Assembly (NCBI RefSeq): GCF_047663525.1
Contig: NC_092606.1
Span: 6,260,501 to 6,324,500 of the forward strand
DNA from: Anas platyrhynchos
Taxonomy: Eukaryota > Chordata > Aves > Anseriformes > Anatidae
Length of the DNA stretch: 64,000 nucleotides
Direction of reading: 5' to 3'
The notes under the pieces are model-generated. The model searched no databases. It was not told the DNA's origin and was given only the letters and a program-made list of their open reading frames with translations. Position numbers and translations under genes: made by a program. Positions 12,576 through 26,200 of this stretch are shown in pieces (the stretch's first letter is position 1; every line of letters starts with the position of its first letter).

Positions 12576-13619
12576 ATGTCCTGCTGCTCCCAAGGCCCAG
12601 CTTTGGCACCACGATCCCAGACTTACCTGCAGAGCCAGCCCAGGAAGGCGGCTGGGAGGTGCCGTGGGTGGGACAGGGAAGGAGCATAAAAGGGTGAGCT
12701 GGGCTCCCAGCCCAGGTCCAGCAGAGAACCTGCTGTTCACACTCATCCCTCCAGCCCCTACTGTTCCTAATGGGATCAGGAGGGTGAACCCAGCTTTTCC
12801 TCGACCAGAAAGAGCAGGGACTGTTCTCAGAGCCGGGCGCCCCTAGCTCAGAGCACCAGCTCCTCCTTTCCTCCTGCTCCCATCCTCGCCGCCTGTCTGG
12901 GATCTCCAATTTCCTTTTGCCTGCTCCAAGCAGACTCCCACGGGGCCCTGCACCAGAATGGATTTCACGGCCTGAAAAAGCTGTCTGTGGAGCAGCCAAA
13001 GCTGTCCTAAGCACCCAGTAACGCTGAGCAGCTTTGGATGCTGCTCCATGCCCCGTGCTAGCCAGCAGTGGAGGCTGCCAGGGAGCAGCAGAAGCAGGGT
13101 GCAGGCTGGAGAATGAGTCCGGGGGGTCCCTCCCCCGTGTGGGCTCATCCTAGGAAGGTTTCCTGGCAGAGACCAGCGCCTGTTGTGAGCAAGGGGACCC
13201 CAGGAATTATGAATGAGAGGTGGGCTGGTGTCAGGAGACAGGGAGAGCCTGCGGGATCCGTGCTCTGCAGAATTCGGGCATGGCTCTGCCCTGTGGGCTT
13301 GTCCTTTTGCCTTCGCTTACCCCTGCTCCACATCCAAAGGCACCAATAACACTCAGTGAAGCTCCGAGCTTTCGAGCTGGCTTTCTTCAGCCCTGCTCCC
13401 AGGGGTCTGACGGGCTGCCAAGGTCCCCTCACGTACCCACGTGCGCCCACCCGCTGCCTCCCCACGGAGCACCCAGCTCCTGCCCCACTTTTGGCTGCAG
13501 GAGCTCCTGTGTCGCTTGCAGCCCCGTGCCTGCAGGCTCGCGCCGAGCTTCGGGGCAGGGGTGCAGCTTTGTGAAATTCAGCATCTGCCTGGCTCCCAGC
13601 CTGCCTCGGCAGCATCGCC

Positions 13620-13663
13620 ATCACCATGGAAACCCGGCGGGGGGAGACGGGTTGCTTGGCAAC
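13620..13663. promoter_or_regulatory. Pair of RFX X-box-like sites
   Basis: GTTGCTTGGCAAC at 13651-13663 is an inverted GTTGC/GCAAC site close to the RFX X-box consensus GTNRCC-N(0-3)-RGYAAC. ATCACCATGGAAAC at 13620-13633 is a weaker match with two deviations. Their centres are about 30 bp, or three helical turns, apart. The flanks are GC-rich, with CpGs and no TATA box. RFX sites of this kind typically mark promoters of ciliary genes, but no coding exon follows here. Confidence 0.4.
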
Positions 13664-16600
13664 AACCCCCCCGGCTGGACCACGCCGCTGACCCCAGGTA
13701 CAGCATCCTTGCAGGGGGCTCGGTGCTCGCAGCGATGCGCCCCTGGGATGGGGATGCGGTGGGGAGGGTGGGAGGGCATCCTGGCCCTCAGGAAAGGGTG
13801 GTGTAAGGGGCAGCTGTGGTGGCATCTCCACAGGGATGCCCCAAGCACTGGGGAGCATCCCTTCGTGGTCCTGGGAGCAGCTCCTGTGAGGAGGGGTTTG
13901 TATCGATGCACAGCCAGGTCATAACTTCAGCACCCCCCTAAAATGACTCTGCTGATGCTCCAGGCTCTGCCTGCATCCTGAATGGCCAGAGAGAGACACG
14001 GCATGCTTGGAAATCCTCACTGAGCAAAAGCGTGTTTCATCAACCCCAGCACTCCACGTGCACTGCCAGTCCTGGTGGTGGGGAGCCATGGAGCAACCCC
14101 AAATCCCGTGCTGAGCACAGAGCGTGAGGAGAGGGGAACCTCCATGGACTTGGACCTAAAAAAGCTGCTTGGAACTGGATGCAGTGGGTGCATGAGCAGG
14201 AGTGCTGCTTGTGTGACCCAGCGCAACCTAGCACCCACAATTTCACACTTGCAGAGACCTTGGTTTTTGTTCCCCACATACCTTTGGCTGTGCGGACTGA
14301 GAAATTACAAGAAAACCACAGAGACTGTTCTCTGACACCTCCCCCCCGACCCTAAACGTACAGCCCTCCTGCCTCCAGCCCATGTGTCCACCCGGCACAG
14401 GAAAGTTTTCGGAGAGGAGTCACAAGGCTCTGGATTAAGCGAGCAGTGAGAAACTCCATCAAGCTGGTAATGAAAGTCCCTGCAAGATGCACATCTTTCA
14501 GCACCCGGTCTAATCTCGACCAGATGAACCGCAAAAAGGAGAACCGCTAAAGGTAGAAGTTAGCATTTGCAAAAAGCAGTCTGAGGAACCAGACCATCTG
14601 AGATTGCCAAGAGGAGAGATAAAAGCAGTCATTACAGCCTGCCAGTGTGGGTGATAAAAACAAAGATATGGCTAGCAGATAGAGGCGCACACACGGAAAG
14701 CCACCTGCAGCCCCTAGCAGAGGCTTTGAACGGGCGCGGATCGCATCACGCGGAGCTCGATGACAGCCGGGGATGTTGCCCCAAGTAGGACAGAAAGTAA
14801 TTTTGCATGAACATGCACAAAGGCACAGGGTGTACAGTGCATGCAGCTGGGGAACTCAGCAACGTCAACTCCGAGGCCCTTCTGGCTCCGGTACAAAGCA
14901 AAAGAATGCAGATAAATAAAAAGGGATGTGATAAAGCATGCATAACTCTTACTAGGGTCAGCAGAAACTCAAAGAAATGCAGAGCTGACAAAGTGGGCTC
15001 AAGCAAAAACATCTCAGAACAGAATACGGAAAGAAAATGAGACGCTGTCATCACACGCAGTGGGGACGAAAAGCACGGATAAACGCTGGTGAGATCAGGC
15101 ACGGGAGGGTTTGATATGGCAATAAACATGCCAGCACAGCCAAAGCCCTGTGTCAGCAAGTTTCTGAAACCCTGGAGTGGACTAAAATCCTGATGGCAGC
15201 AGGGAGTCTATAAACATCCCACAGCAGAGGAAAATAAGAGGCTTCCTCCTGATTTTGGAGGCAGGGCACGCCTAAAGAAATCACCCGAACAAGCAGCGAG
15301 TTGGTTGCTATCGTCAAAGGCCTTCGAGCGCTTCCAAACTCGGTGGGAAGAGGAGGAATCAGTGGTGGGCAGCTTGTCCCACCTCCACCTTTCCCCCTGT
15401 CATCACCCTGCAGCTCTGCCTGCCCTTGCAGGATGGCCAGCATCGCCCTGGATGCTCCCACAGATGCGCAAGCAGGGACTGTCCCTTCCCAGAGAGCATC
15501 CCAGACAAATCTCATGATTTTTCCTCACCAAGCATGGCACAACCAACCTCACACAGTGCCAGGTGAGAGCAGACCATGGGTTTGGTGCAGAAACTCCTGG
15601 GGCAGAGGCTTCTGAAGCAATTGGAGGAAGGACTGAGGCAGAACAGGCAAACAGCACGCTCTAACTGCAGTGAATTACAGAGGGACTTATTCAGAGAAAG
15701 CAATCAGGATGAATTGCACAACCCCAGGACAGGCTCCCCCGGCTGAGAGACGCCGGAACAAGGGGAAAAAAGGATTGACCCCGGAGCCTGGGCTGACGTT
15801 GAATGGAGAAGAGAAAGAACGAGGCCAAAGACGACGCAGCTGAAGGTGCTGGGAGTTATAAAATACTAGCAGGAACTTTCGGTATGCTATTGTTCAGCAG
15901 AGAGGTTATTGCCCCTTGAAATGAAAGTATAAATAGATGGGATTGAGATGGCCACATAAATGCGGAGCACCAGAGAGGAGCAGAGAACCTCTGCTCATCT
16001 GTAATCCATCCAGAAGAGCCAGCCCGCAGCAGACAGATGAACTGCTCAGACACCGAGGAAACCATGACCTGTGAACAGCTGATTATTACCATCATTTTTT
16101 CCCCAAATGACTCAACCTGAGCGCACGCTGGCCAGCGCCGTGATGCGTCACGGCACGACACTGCTCTCCAGGCGCAACGTTACTGATGAACTCATCCCAG
16201 CGAGCAGACACCGGTGCCGGAGACGCGTAGAGCAAAGCAGCTGTGGTCCCTTCGGGCTGCTCCACTGGCTCAAACAGAGCCTGGGCAGTGATGGACAGCC
16301 AGCACAACACCGCTCTTCATGGAAATTCACCCATTTCAGTGTTCCATGCTCAGGCAGAAAAGTCATGCAAATGTTTCAGAAGGGAAGGTTTCCCCTGTTG
16401 AAAACATTCAGTATCGATTTTGGATCTTTTTCCTCTTTAAAAAAATCCAAATGCATAATAAAACAGCTTTTGCAAAACCATCACTGTGGAGTCGATCACT
16501 GGTTCTCTCCCCGCAGAACTCCAAGATGGGAAAATGCTTCTTCCAAGGAAAAACAACCCAAAAGAGAGGAAACTACAACAGTTGCCACCTCACAGTGGCT

Positions 16601-16884
16601 CCTCCCCAAAAGCTACCCTCTGAAGGCCGGGTGGGATGGGACATTATGCCAGCTGCCCCACTGCTTCTTCCAAAGGTCTGGCCACCCCATCCCATCCCAT
16701 CATATCCCAGGTGGCTTAAACCATCTTTTGGGGACCATCTCTAAGCGCAGAGGGGCCACGATCCAATTCAACCACTACAGGAACACAGCGCTTGGAAAGG
16801 TCTTCAGGGAGCCCGATGCAAAGGGTCACTGGTGTTTTTCTGGGGAAGAGCTGCTCATATTTTATTTATTTGCTTCAAAAAAAG

Positions 16885-16918
16885 TTTTTTTTTTTTTCTT
16901 TTTTTTGTGTGTGTGTGT
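16885..16918. repeat. T tract followed by (GT)6 microsatellite
   Basis: T13, C, T8 and then six GT units run without interruption. This is typical simple sequence likely to be length-polymorphic. Confidence 0.9.
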
Positions 16919-17615
16919 GGAGGTAAGCACCTAATTGAGTTCAGGTTCTTCAGCTAATGAAGAAATGAGCTGAATAATTAATTATTTGAAGATAAATTAT
17001 TCATGGCCAGTTGCAATTCCAGTGTGGGAGCAGCAGGCTTGGAGTGTTATTTAGTTATTTTCGTTATCCTTTTATGAAAAAAAATATTAAAAAAGAAGCA
17101 AACTGCAGCAGGGCTGCGATGAGGGGGTGGCAGGGGGCCAGCCCTGGCCTCTGAAGGAAGGGGCGCAGCTGGATTCAACTCTTGGTCGCCTCCCATAGGA
17201 ATACAATCCCCAAAGCCAGGTGTTGGGGCTGTCCCTTTGGGGGACCCCCCCTCTCCCAAAGGCAGGCAGACCCCAAGACCCTCCAGGTGTGGAGGGGAGG
17301 CCGCCCACCCTCTCTGTCCTTGTTTGCACCCCTCAGGCCTCACCTCTGCGTTGGCTGGGACAAGGCCGCGGGCCTACCACCAGGCCGGGTAACGAGCCAA
17401 TAGCCACCACAGCGACGACATCTCATCAAGGGATTAAGTGGCATTGAACCAGGAGGAGGATCCATGGGAGACCCTGCTGAAAGCAGAAACATCTATCGAT
17501 CCCTCTGTGACTGCATTCTGAAAGCCTGCACGGCAAAGGGCACGCTGAATGCTCCACGAGGCACCTGAAGGAAACGAGAGGCCATATAAAGTTGAGCTGA
17601 AGGTCTTGAAGAAGC

Positions 17616-17679
17616 CCTAATTCACATAGTCCTAATTCGTCCTAATTCACACAGTCCTAATCCACCCTAATTCACCCAG
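17616..17679. repeat. 25-bp minisatellite, 2.6 copies
   Basis: Five CCTAAT starts lie at 17616, 17631, 17641, 17656 and 17666, alternating 15 and 10 bp apart. The real unit is therefore 25 bp, built from CCTAATTCACANAGT plus CCTAATNCNN. Neighbouring sequence is unique. Confidence 0.85.
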
Positions 17680-20166
17680 ATGTCCCCCATCCTGGCCACA
17701 GAGCTGCCTGCTGGCCTAAGACCTGCCATAAAGCCCCCACTTCTGCTGCACCTTTCCCTTCACCATGCCGATTTGTGAAGGGATTCCCAGCACCCTGCTC
17801 CTGCACCGATAACGAATTTCCCCATGATTTCACCCTGGGGTGACCCAATGTCCTCCCAAAATATCCCAATAGTACAGGGCTCAGCACACCACAGCCTTCC
17901 CCAGGGCCACCATCCTCCCACCTTGCAATCATCGAGCTTTATACACCAGCCACAGCTCAGCTGTGGTAAATCCATCCTCCCGCCTCGTTTCTCCTGCATT
18001 TGGAATAGCTGTGGAGATTTTCTACCTTTCCTGCTCTGCTATTTACAATTTCACCATCTGTCTCCAACAACAAAGACATTTTTTGACACAGGAATAAATC
18101 CCACGGTGTGTTTAAGTGCTTTCTTATTGTCTTTGACCCTTCTGGTCATTCATAGTCCATTAGTTTCTTTGATTTCTTCCAACTGCTACCTATATTTTTA
18201 GGTAACACATCCCTTCTCTAGCACTTGCTAACACATTTATTTCCTTTCTCTCTCCTCCCTGCTCCTCCCTGCGCTCTCCCGAGGATTTGGAGAAGCCCGG
18301 CCCCACGGCACCCGCAGCGTAACCCATCGGTCAGGGCCTCATCCTGTCACCTTGGGCACATCCTCACAGACTGTAAGCCAACTGCAGCTCCCACTTCAGG
18401 CAGCCAGGCCTCTCCTTTTCATTATTTTTTTCCCCCAGCCAGCAATTAACGTGCCTCTGTCTGCGGGGATGGGGTTTGTCAGCGGGTCCAGCCTCAGTGG
18501 GCACAGCTCCGTGCTGTGAAATCATCCCATTAGTTCAGTTCCACCGGGGGCTGATTTGTTCTCCGAGACAAAGTGTTCCCGAAGTCGCCCCTCTTTCTAC
18601 CCCCAACTCCTGAATCATCTCCCTCAAGCTCGCAGACAGATGGTTCAGCAATTTACCCCGTGTGCCAGCAAAACCTGACGGCGTTTAAGTAGGTTCTCAC
18701 CCGTTCCCCAGCTTTTCACACCCCAAATCCCCGGATCCTTGGGCTCCTGCAGGTCAGCATCACCAAGGTCTTGCCCTGCCACCATCCCCTGCAGTTCTGC
18801 TGCCCGAGGAGGGCTCTGAGCCCCCATTTGTAACCCAACAGCACCTCTCCTCGTGGCAAGACATTAAGTACTGCAATCCCTGCACTGCCTCGGTCCTCCT
18901 AAAGCCAATTCCCCCAATTCCCTCTGTGTACAGCCCCAGCCCTGCTCTCGGGGGACCTGACAGCCCCTTCTCCCCCCATGTCCCTGCAGCAGGGCCAGCA
19001 GGTGCAGGGGGCCCCGTCACCGTGCTGGGAGGTGCTGAGCCCCCCGGGGTGGGTCAGGCAGGCTGCTGGCACTGACGAGGTTTGTGCATGGCATCTCCAT
19101 GTCCTCCAGAGCAGGAGACTGCCACGGCTTTATCTAGGTCACCCTATGCTCTTCCCAATCTATTTTGCCTGGGGACATTGAGTGATGTGGCTCGGCTAGG
19201 AACTCACAGGGGCTGGAGAGGGCGAGGAGCAGAGGTTTTGCACGGCCACATCGCTGCGGATATCTGGGGTCCCCAGGAAGCCACCCACGCTCCTGGGCCA
19301 GCCCAGCACAACCCCGGTGCTGGTGGGGCACACGAGACCTGGTCTGCAAGGGCCACGATGGAGGGCTTCCTTGCAGAGAGCAAAAGGAGAATCATCTGAT
19401 GGCTAATGCTGCTCACCTCTCTCGTTACAGAGCCGGGAGAGCTGGAAAGCAGCCACACATCCAGACAACATCCCTGGCGTAGATATGAGATGGGCAAGCA
19501 AGAAAAAGATAGCCAGTGCTGGCAGCGGATCCAGGCTCATACCGTAGGAGCGCCCTTGCGAAATACCTTTTCCAGGAGGAGAAAGGGGGGCTCATGGCCC
19601 CTGACAGGCAATGGGAGCAGCTTAGCTACCACCTGAACATCCCATCGTTTCCTATGCAGCTGTCCTCACAACCTTACAACATATTTTCAGAAAGCCCAGA
19701 GGCTTTCCAAGGTCTCCAACAAAGGATGGAGCAAAGCATATGTTGGGCTCCTCCAGTTTTGAGCAAGGGACTTTGAGCTCTGGGCACCCCTTCTCCGTTG
19801 GCTTTTTTCCACCCCTGGTAGGTGCCTTTGGAGCACTCCAGCCACCTGTGCCCATGGAGATCCACAAATTCCTCCCAGCACAGCCAGGAAGGGATGCTCC
19901 TGTATGTATGTATGGCATCACATGGATGTGAAAGCCACCAGTGACCCCATCAGGCCACCTGGGTACTGCAGTGCCTGCCCGGGCTGCCTCCTCTCCCTCT
20001 CTGCCCCAGTGAAGCGCTTAACCAAGAGAGGAAGGAGAAAGTTAGCAGTTTCGGTATTATTATTACTTTTTTTCCTTTAAGTGATTGAAGTGCATGAACG
20101 AGCCAGCTGAGAAAGAGGCACTCGAAAGCAACTTGAGTCTGGTTAAAGCTGGTTATCCATCTCGAT

Positions 20167-20203
20167 TTGCATAATGATCACGCGAATGGCAGTTTGCATA
20201 ATG
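20167..20203 (+). promoter_or_regulatory. Doubled TTGCATAATG motif, POU-like
   Basis: TTGCATAATG occurs at 20167-20176 and again at 20194-20203, 27 bp apart. The first is preceded by AT (ATTTGCATAAT, an octamer-family core) and the second by GT. It lies in an AT-rich, low-CpG block at 20040-20240 that resembles a conserved enhancer. Confidence 0.4.
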
Positions 20204-20239
20204 TTGCTATGATCTACAATCACTTCAGGGTTTTATTGC

Positions 20240-23200
20240 GCGACGAGCCCGTGGAGAAGGCATCGAGCAGCTGTCCGTCCCTCTGGCGGCTTGGACACCT
20301 CCAGCATGTGCCGGGGGTGCTGCTGCTTCTCCCTCCCCCCTCCGGCTTTTGGCCCCTGCAGGGGCTGAGCCTGGTTTTGCAATTGCCCTTGGGTGAGCTC
20401 AGATTTTGCCCCAACTCACCCCTTGGCATTCATTTCTCAGCCCAAGCCATGGGTGATTTTGCAGCTGCCTTGATGCGCTAGGTTGGGATGAAGCCGTGAG
20501 CTCTTCCACTTGCACTTTTACATTGAAAAAGGTGCCTTGTGAAGCAAAACTGGCCACATTCTGTAAGAGGAGACCTCAGACTCAATAAAAAGTGTCCCTA
20601 ACCACCCCAACTGGGGGGGCACTCTCCTCTGACATCCCCCAAACACCATCCGTGGACCACCACAAGGCACAGGGCATCGCACCCCTCATGGTGGTCACCC
20701 CGTAGCTGCTCGGTGGCACCGGCTCTGCAGTGGTGCTGGTCCCATCGCCTACGGCTGGCCGGGTGGGGAGCCCCTGGTGGGGACAGAACACCCCTCAAAA
20801 TCTCCACTAGGCAGGAGGAAAGCAGGGAGGATTTCCTTAACCATTTAATTTATGTTAAAGCATAACACATGGCCTTCTTTCATTAGTTAAGCAGCGTATT
20901 AAATGCATGTTATAAACGAGTAATTGCAAAACCAAAAAAAAATGAACAAACACACAACACCACAGAACCCAGCACAGCAATAAATAAAAACAGAGGAGAA
21001 AGGAATCAAGTGTTGGAATGGTTTCTGTGGAAGGAAAAGTCTGCAGGGTGAGCTGGCAGCCAACCCAGCCCCTCAGCGGTCTGTGGGTTATCCCATGGCA
21101 CAAATACACCCTCAAAACGCTGCTTTCAGTTTTCAGGGTTCTGCTCAATGCCTCAACTGTGGTCTCTGTCCTCCCTCACCTGGGGATTCTCCACCCCACA
21201 CGTGTGAGCAGCACACATTGTTATCGGCGCCTGTCCTCTCCAAAACACGCTGCTGCCAAACGGAGGGGAATTTTGGTGCTGCTACCGAAAGCAAAGCTTA
21301 ACAACCATGCGAAGGGCTGAGAACATTGACACAGTTCATGTGAAGGCTAACACACAGTGCTCGGAGACCTGCCAACGAAATGAAATCCTTTCTGCTTTGA
21401 GAGGGATGGTTTCATTAGCAGCAGAACACAGGGGCTGACATTTTTTGCCCAGTAGCATCTTTAGCGGGGCAGTTTCTCCACCCCAGGGCCTGGCCACTGC
21501 TCCTTTCCCCTGCACCCTTTCCCCACCATCAGGAGCATTGCTGGATGCAGGCTTATTTCAAATTTTTACATACTCAAATTTTTCAGAAATTCACCAGGTT
21601 TTGCTGAACGAAAAGCCCTTATTGGAAAAAAAAATCCCACCGAGTCCAAACGTTTTATTGCAAAACTTGGAAACGAGCTGGAATTTTTGAGATGTCCTTC
21701 CAGATTATTCTGGGAGAGAGAAAAAAAAAAGTCCACCCACTCAGCAGGGAAATGAAACTCCTCTCACACCAAGGGAAGTGTTTTACAGGGCCGTGCAGCC
21801 CTGGTTGTGCAGAGTGGCATCCATGGAAATGCTTCATGCCCAGCCCCGTTTTGGGACAGCAGGGAAAGCATCCTGGCTCCAGCACGAGAGCGGGGAGCGC
21901 TTTTTATCTCCTCACACGTCAAGGTTACAAAAGCTACAGAAAATGGAGGAGGATGGCAGGCAGCAACCTGGAACCGAACCAGAAAAAGAAAGAAAGAAAA
22001 AAAAAAAAGCTCTTTAGTGATCAATCCCAAACCGCTGGGCTAAAAACAACAGCGCCACGTGAATTGGCTCTGCGCTGCTTGAGGAGGAGCAGGACCTTCC
22101 CGGGAACGCCGAGTGCTGGGGACGGTTCTGGGGAGATGTTCCACGAGTGAGGATGAGGGAAGGGAATGGGCATGGGTTTTCCTGCGGGATGTAGCTGTGG
22201 ATAGAGGCAGCACAGATCCGGCAGAGGCACGGAAAGGAAAAACTCCCCAGCCCCGGCTCGTTTTTGGGTTCTGGGCTGGGTGTGATTCAGGGCCCCCAAC
22301 GACGTGCAGATGGAAACGGCTTGGTTCTGGGCCACCTCCCTGTCGGCAGCTGACGTGCCTGAGTGACACAGCGGGGTGTCAGATGAAAAAAAAACACGAT
22401 AATGAGTGCTGCCATGCTCACAGTGCGAGGCCAAGCCAGCAGCAGCTGCTGCCACGTGCACCTCTGTGCTCTGCTCCCATTGCATTGCGGCTGCTTGCCT
22501 GTCTGCACATGGCTTTTGCAGCCCGTCCTCATCATTTGAGGTTGGGGTTTTCCAAGGGGTGATGGGATGAGCCACCAGAGCAGCCTGACCCCAGCAGTGG
22601 CTCACAGCATTTGGGGGACAGGGATGGTTTGGGTGCAGATCCCTTTAGCTCTCCTTGCACGTGGTGCCCACAGCTGCTGTAGGTTTGATGTCCCCATTAT
22701 CAGTGGTGATATCAGTTCCTCTTTAAACAGGAACTGTCCCCATAAGGGTCTGGGAAGCAGCTCAAGCGACCACAGCTCTGTTCTGGGGATGAAGGACCGG
22801 GGCAGAGGCATGATCCCATACGATCCCATTCCCAGGACAATCCCCAGCTCCCTGCCCAGTCCCTGACAGCCTTCCACAGGGGCAAGGTGTGGTGCCGAGA
22901 CCCCTTCCCACCCCAATCCTCCTCGGCAGCATCTCCTGCCCACCCCCCTTGACAAAAGCCTCGCCTCACTTCAAAGCTGTGCAAGCAGGGCTGCTGAGCT
23001 CCCCAACTCTTCCCCGACATCAAAAGCTTTCCTTATTTATGTTTTGCACAGCACCAAGAAGCCATCGGGACACACTAGGCTTATTTTTCCTAAGAAGAAG
23101 GCAAACCACGGGAGCCCGAGTGTAAATTCCTCAGCAGGAAGAGAAAAACGAATAAAAGGAGGAGAAAGTTGGGGTTGGAGACGCGAGCTTTCTCTCTCCT

Positions 23201-26200
23201 TGCTTTGTTTCCTCTCCTTAATGGTGTTCTCAGCCTCGACCCGCTTAACATCCCTGCCTTTTCTGGTGGAGGCTGCGGAGCGTGCGAGAGGCAGGGCGGT
23301 GACAGCTAGCGGAGACAAGGCTCAGCCAGTGGAAAATTGAGGTTCCTGGGAAGATGTTTTATTCATGCGGGCCTGGCACACGCGAGGAGGCTGCTGCGAG
23401 GCAGATGGACCCCGCCGTGGACTCTGGCTGGGAGCAAGCCGTAGGGATGTGCCTTCTCCTACGTGGCTGGAAGGTGTCACTCGGCTGCTCGGAGCCAGGT
23501 GCACCAAGGCGAGGGTCACGCTGGAGAGCAGAGGTGGCCGGAGAGCTGTTGCTGGAGCATCATGCAGCAAAACCAGCCTGCGAGGCTGCCCCAGGAGGCA
23601 TGGGGTGGGTGAAGGGGGTCGGATACAGGATGGGAAAGGAGGTCCTGGATCAGTCCGGCTGCCTGCTATTGAAGGCAACGAGGTCGTGCCACCACCTCTG
23701 ACATTCATGCACCGGCCCCGTCTTAGCGCTGTGTAGGTCGCTTTTCTAATTCCTAAACTTCTCCTGACTTTGAGCTTAAGTGTATTACTGCCCAGTTTCC
23801 CCTCGGTTTTCCTCTGCAAAGAGAGTCCTTTAACCTAAAGTGCTCTTCTCCTTCCCTGACACATCCTTAACCTCCTTTTTACAGGCCAAGGAAGCCACTC
23901 TCTGCCTCCTCCCATCAGCTGGGTGCTCGCTCCCTCCGGCAGCAGCAGAGCCCTCTCTGCCCTCTCCCTGTCTCAAATTGCCTTCGGGAGGAGACCAAAG
24001 GTGTGGAGGACGGCAGCTAAATCCCACCAGTGGTTCAATCAGAGGCATTACTCCTCCTTTCTGTGCGCTGATGGCTCTTCCCCGCACTGCTGCTGATGCA
24101 TCCCTAATATTTGTGCTGAGGTCAGGAGCCAAATTACTCAGTTGTCCTCAGGACCCATCTTCTGCGAGCCAGACACCGCCGCGCCGGGCGCACGGAGCTG
24201 TCAGCTCCTCTTTAGCGAGCTCCTTGCGCAGTCTCCCCTCTCCCATTAATCCCTGTCTTCATTAATGACTTCCCACAAGGCACCGTATCAGACACCTTAC
24301 TGAAGCATGGCGAGAAGAGATCTGCAGCATTGCCTCTGTCCGGCACCTAACGTTGAGATGAGCCTGATGCTTTTTCTCATTTTCTGTTTAGCTCCGGGTT
24401 TTTAATGACTCCTTCCCTCCAGGTTTGTTTGAAAGCCCCCCGGAGGAGTTTTCTCCTCCTGGCCTTGGGGGAAATGGCTGCAGAAGATTGGGGTTGTGTC
24501 AGGTCAGAGGGATTCCTGCAGCCCGCTTCTGCCCCTCCTCTTGGCATCCTTAAGCTTGGTGGAAGCATCTTCTTGGCATCCTCTCTCCTTAATCTTGGTG
24601 GAAGCGTCTTCCCTTGCCCCTCCTTGCTTGCAGCACTGTAGGACGAGCTCCTCGGTGCTTTGAGCAGCTCTCTGATGGCCAGCATTGACGGGTCTTGGAA
24701 AAGGAAAATGACATTGGATGTGTCAGGGGCAGTCAGGGCTCAACCTCAGGCACTGTCTCTGCTGTCTCATCCCCAGCAGGGTCAGAGGAAGGGGCCACAG
24801 GGGCTGTGGCAGGAGAGGACTTTGGGCCAGGCACTTCCAGATGCTGGAAAAAGCTTCATCTCTGAGTGGGATTGCTTCAGAAGAGAACATGAAGGAGAAC
24901 CCAATCCCACCTCCCAATCCCACAGGACATGTTCCCAGCCCCGTATCCTTGGGCAGCAGCATGGGGGTTCCCCAGCCCGTGTGGGCATCTCAGGACACCC
25001 GAGCAGGACCCGCACAGCTGGCGGCCAGGGCTTGAAAGGCAAGCTGGGCTCAGTCCATGGGGAAGGAGACAGCAATCCTCTCTCCATGAATTTTCTCCCC
25101 CCTCAACCACTATTTATTGCCTTGAAATACCTTCCGGTGTTTCTTCAGAAACCCAATCTTCCCCGCAGGGGAAAGCCATCACTGCTGAGAACCCCCCTGG
25201 GAGTGCTGCGAGGCGAGGCTGAAGCAGATTGTTTAACTGCCCCTTTTGTCTGTCGTTTGGTCTCGTTTCCCCTGGTTTGATGACTTGGGGGGAAGAACCA
25301 GCTCCGTCCCATGCCTGTGAGTCTGCCACAGGACCACAGGACGGGGTGCTGAGCGTGCGGGGCGATGCTCAGCCTCCACCCCTGCACTCCATGGGGAGAA
25401 AAAGGGCAGCGTTTGTCTGTGAGCCAGCCCCGGTCGTGTCCCTACACCCACGTCCCCTCCCCAGGCTCCTGGGACCCTCACCCATCCCAGAAAACACCCC
25501 AGCGTGTTTGTGCTTCCCCTCGCCTTCCCCTCTGCCTGCCAAGCCTGGCTGGAGAACGGGAAAACCCCAATGCTCTAAGTGAAAACGTTCCCCCAGATGA
25601 GCGCAGTCTGTCTGCTTCCAATTTTTTGTAATAGATTCTCCTATTATTTTTTTTTTCCCCTCTCCATAGGAGGCTTTTCTATGGCTTCTCTATTTGGCTT
25701 TATTTTATTTTAAATGGGAGTCCCTTTTAATTAAAGGAAAAAGGAAAAGCCCTTCAGTCCCATTCAGCTCAAAGCAAAATTGTCTTTCTCTCTTCCCAGG
25801 AGACCCAAGACACCGCTCAGGGTCAGACCATTTCGCAAAGCGATCTGCACATTCGAAGCAAGCAGATCGGCTCCACACCGCATCTCCTTATTTTCCCTTG
25901 GTTTCCATTTCCCAAACTTCCAAATTTCTAATTCCTAAAGAAAGTTCCCATTGCTTTTTGTGCCCAAAACCAAACAAAAGCAAGCAGCATTGCTGGAAAC
26001 CTTCCAGCCCTGCAAATAATGCAGGTCTTCCTCGCCCCACGCTGCGAAACTCAGGCAGGCTTTCTAGAAACAATGCAAACTGATTGTGGAGTGGGCAATA
26101 ATAACACCAATAACAGCAATAAAAGCAATAATCATCGTCATCATAACGCCAAAGTTGTGCTACAGTGAAATGGGGAAGTGCTTTCTGTTCCAAACAGATG

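Larger units (their letters stand above)
8321..20039. other. Non-coding interval
   Basis: No gene is supported. It contains the old CR1 fragment at 12.45 kb, the X-box pair at 13.6 kb, the T/GT tract at 16.9 kb and the 25-bp minisatellite at 17.6 kb. A T/A-rich patch at 9240-9320 (GTAATTTATATGG, CAATAAATTACC) and one at 16.93-17.10 kb (AATAATTAATTATTTG) resemble regulatory DNA. The stretch 10.8-11.7 kb has a low-GC, LINE-like texture without a clear match. I see nothing specific in the rest. Confidence 0.55.

Noticed and set aside
13145..13924. Overlapping 230-codon frames on both strands
   Set aside because: Simultaneous openness on both strands reflects GC-rich sequence with few stop codons; neither frame shows a domain or consistent codon bias.
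16107..16934. 275-codon open frame on the + strand
   Set aside because: It ends in low-complexity poly(T)/(GT) sequence, has no codon bias or domain, and has no splice or poly(A) context.
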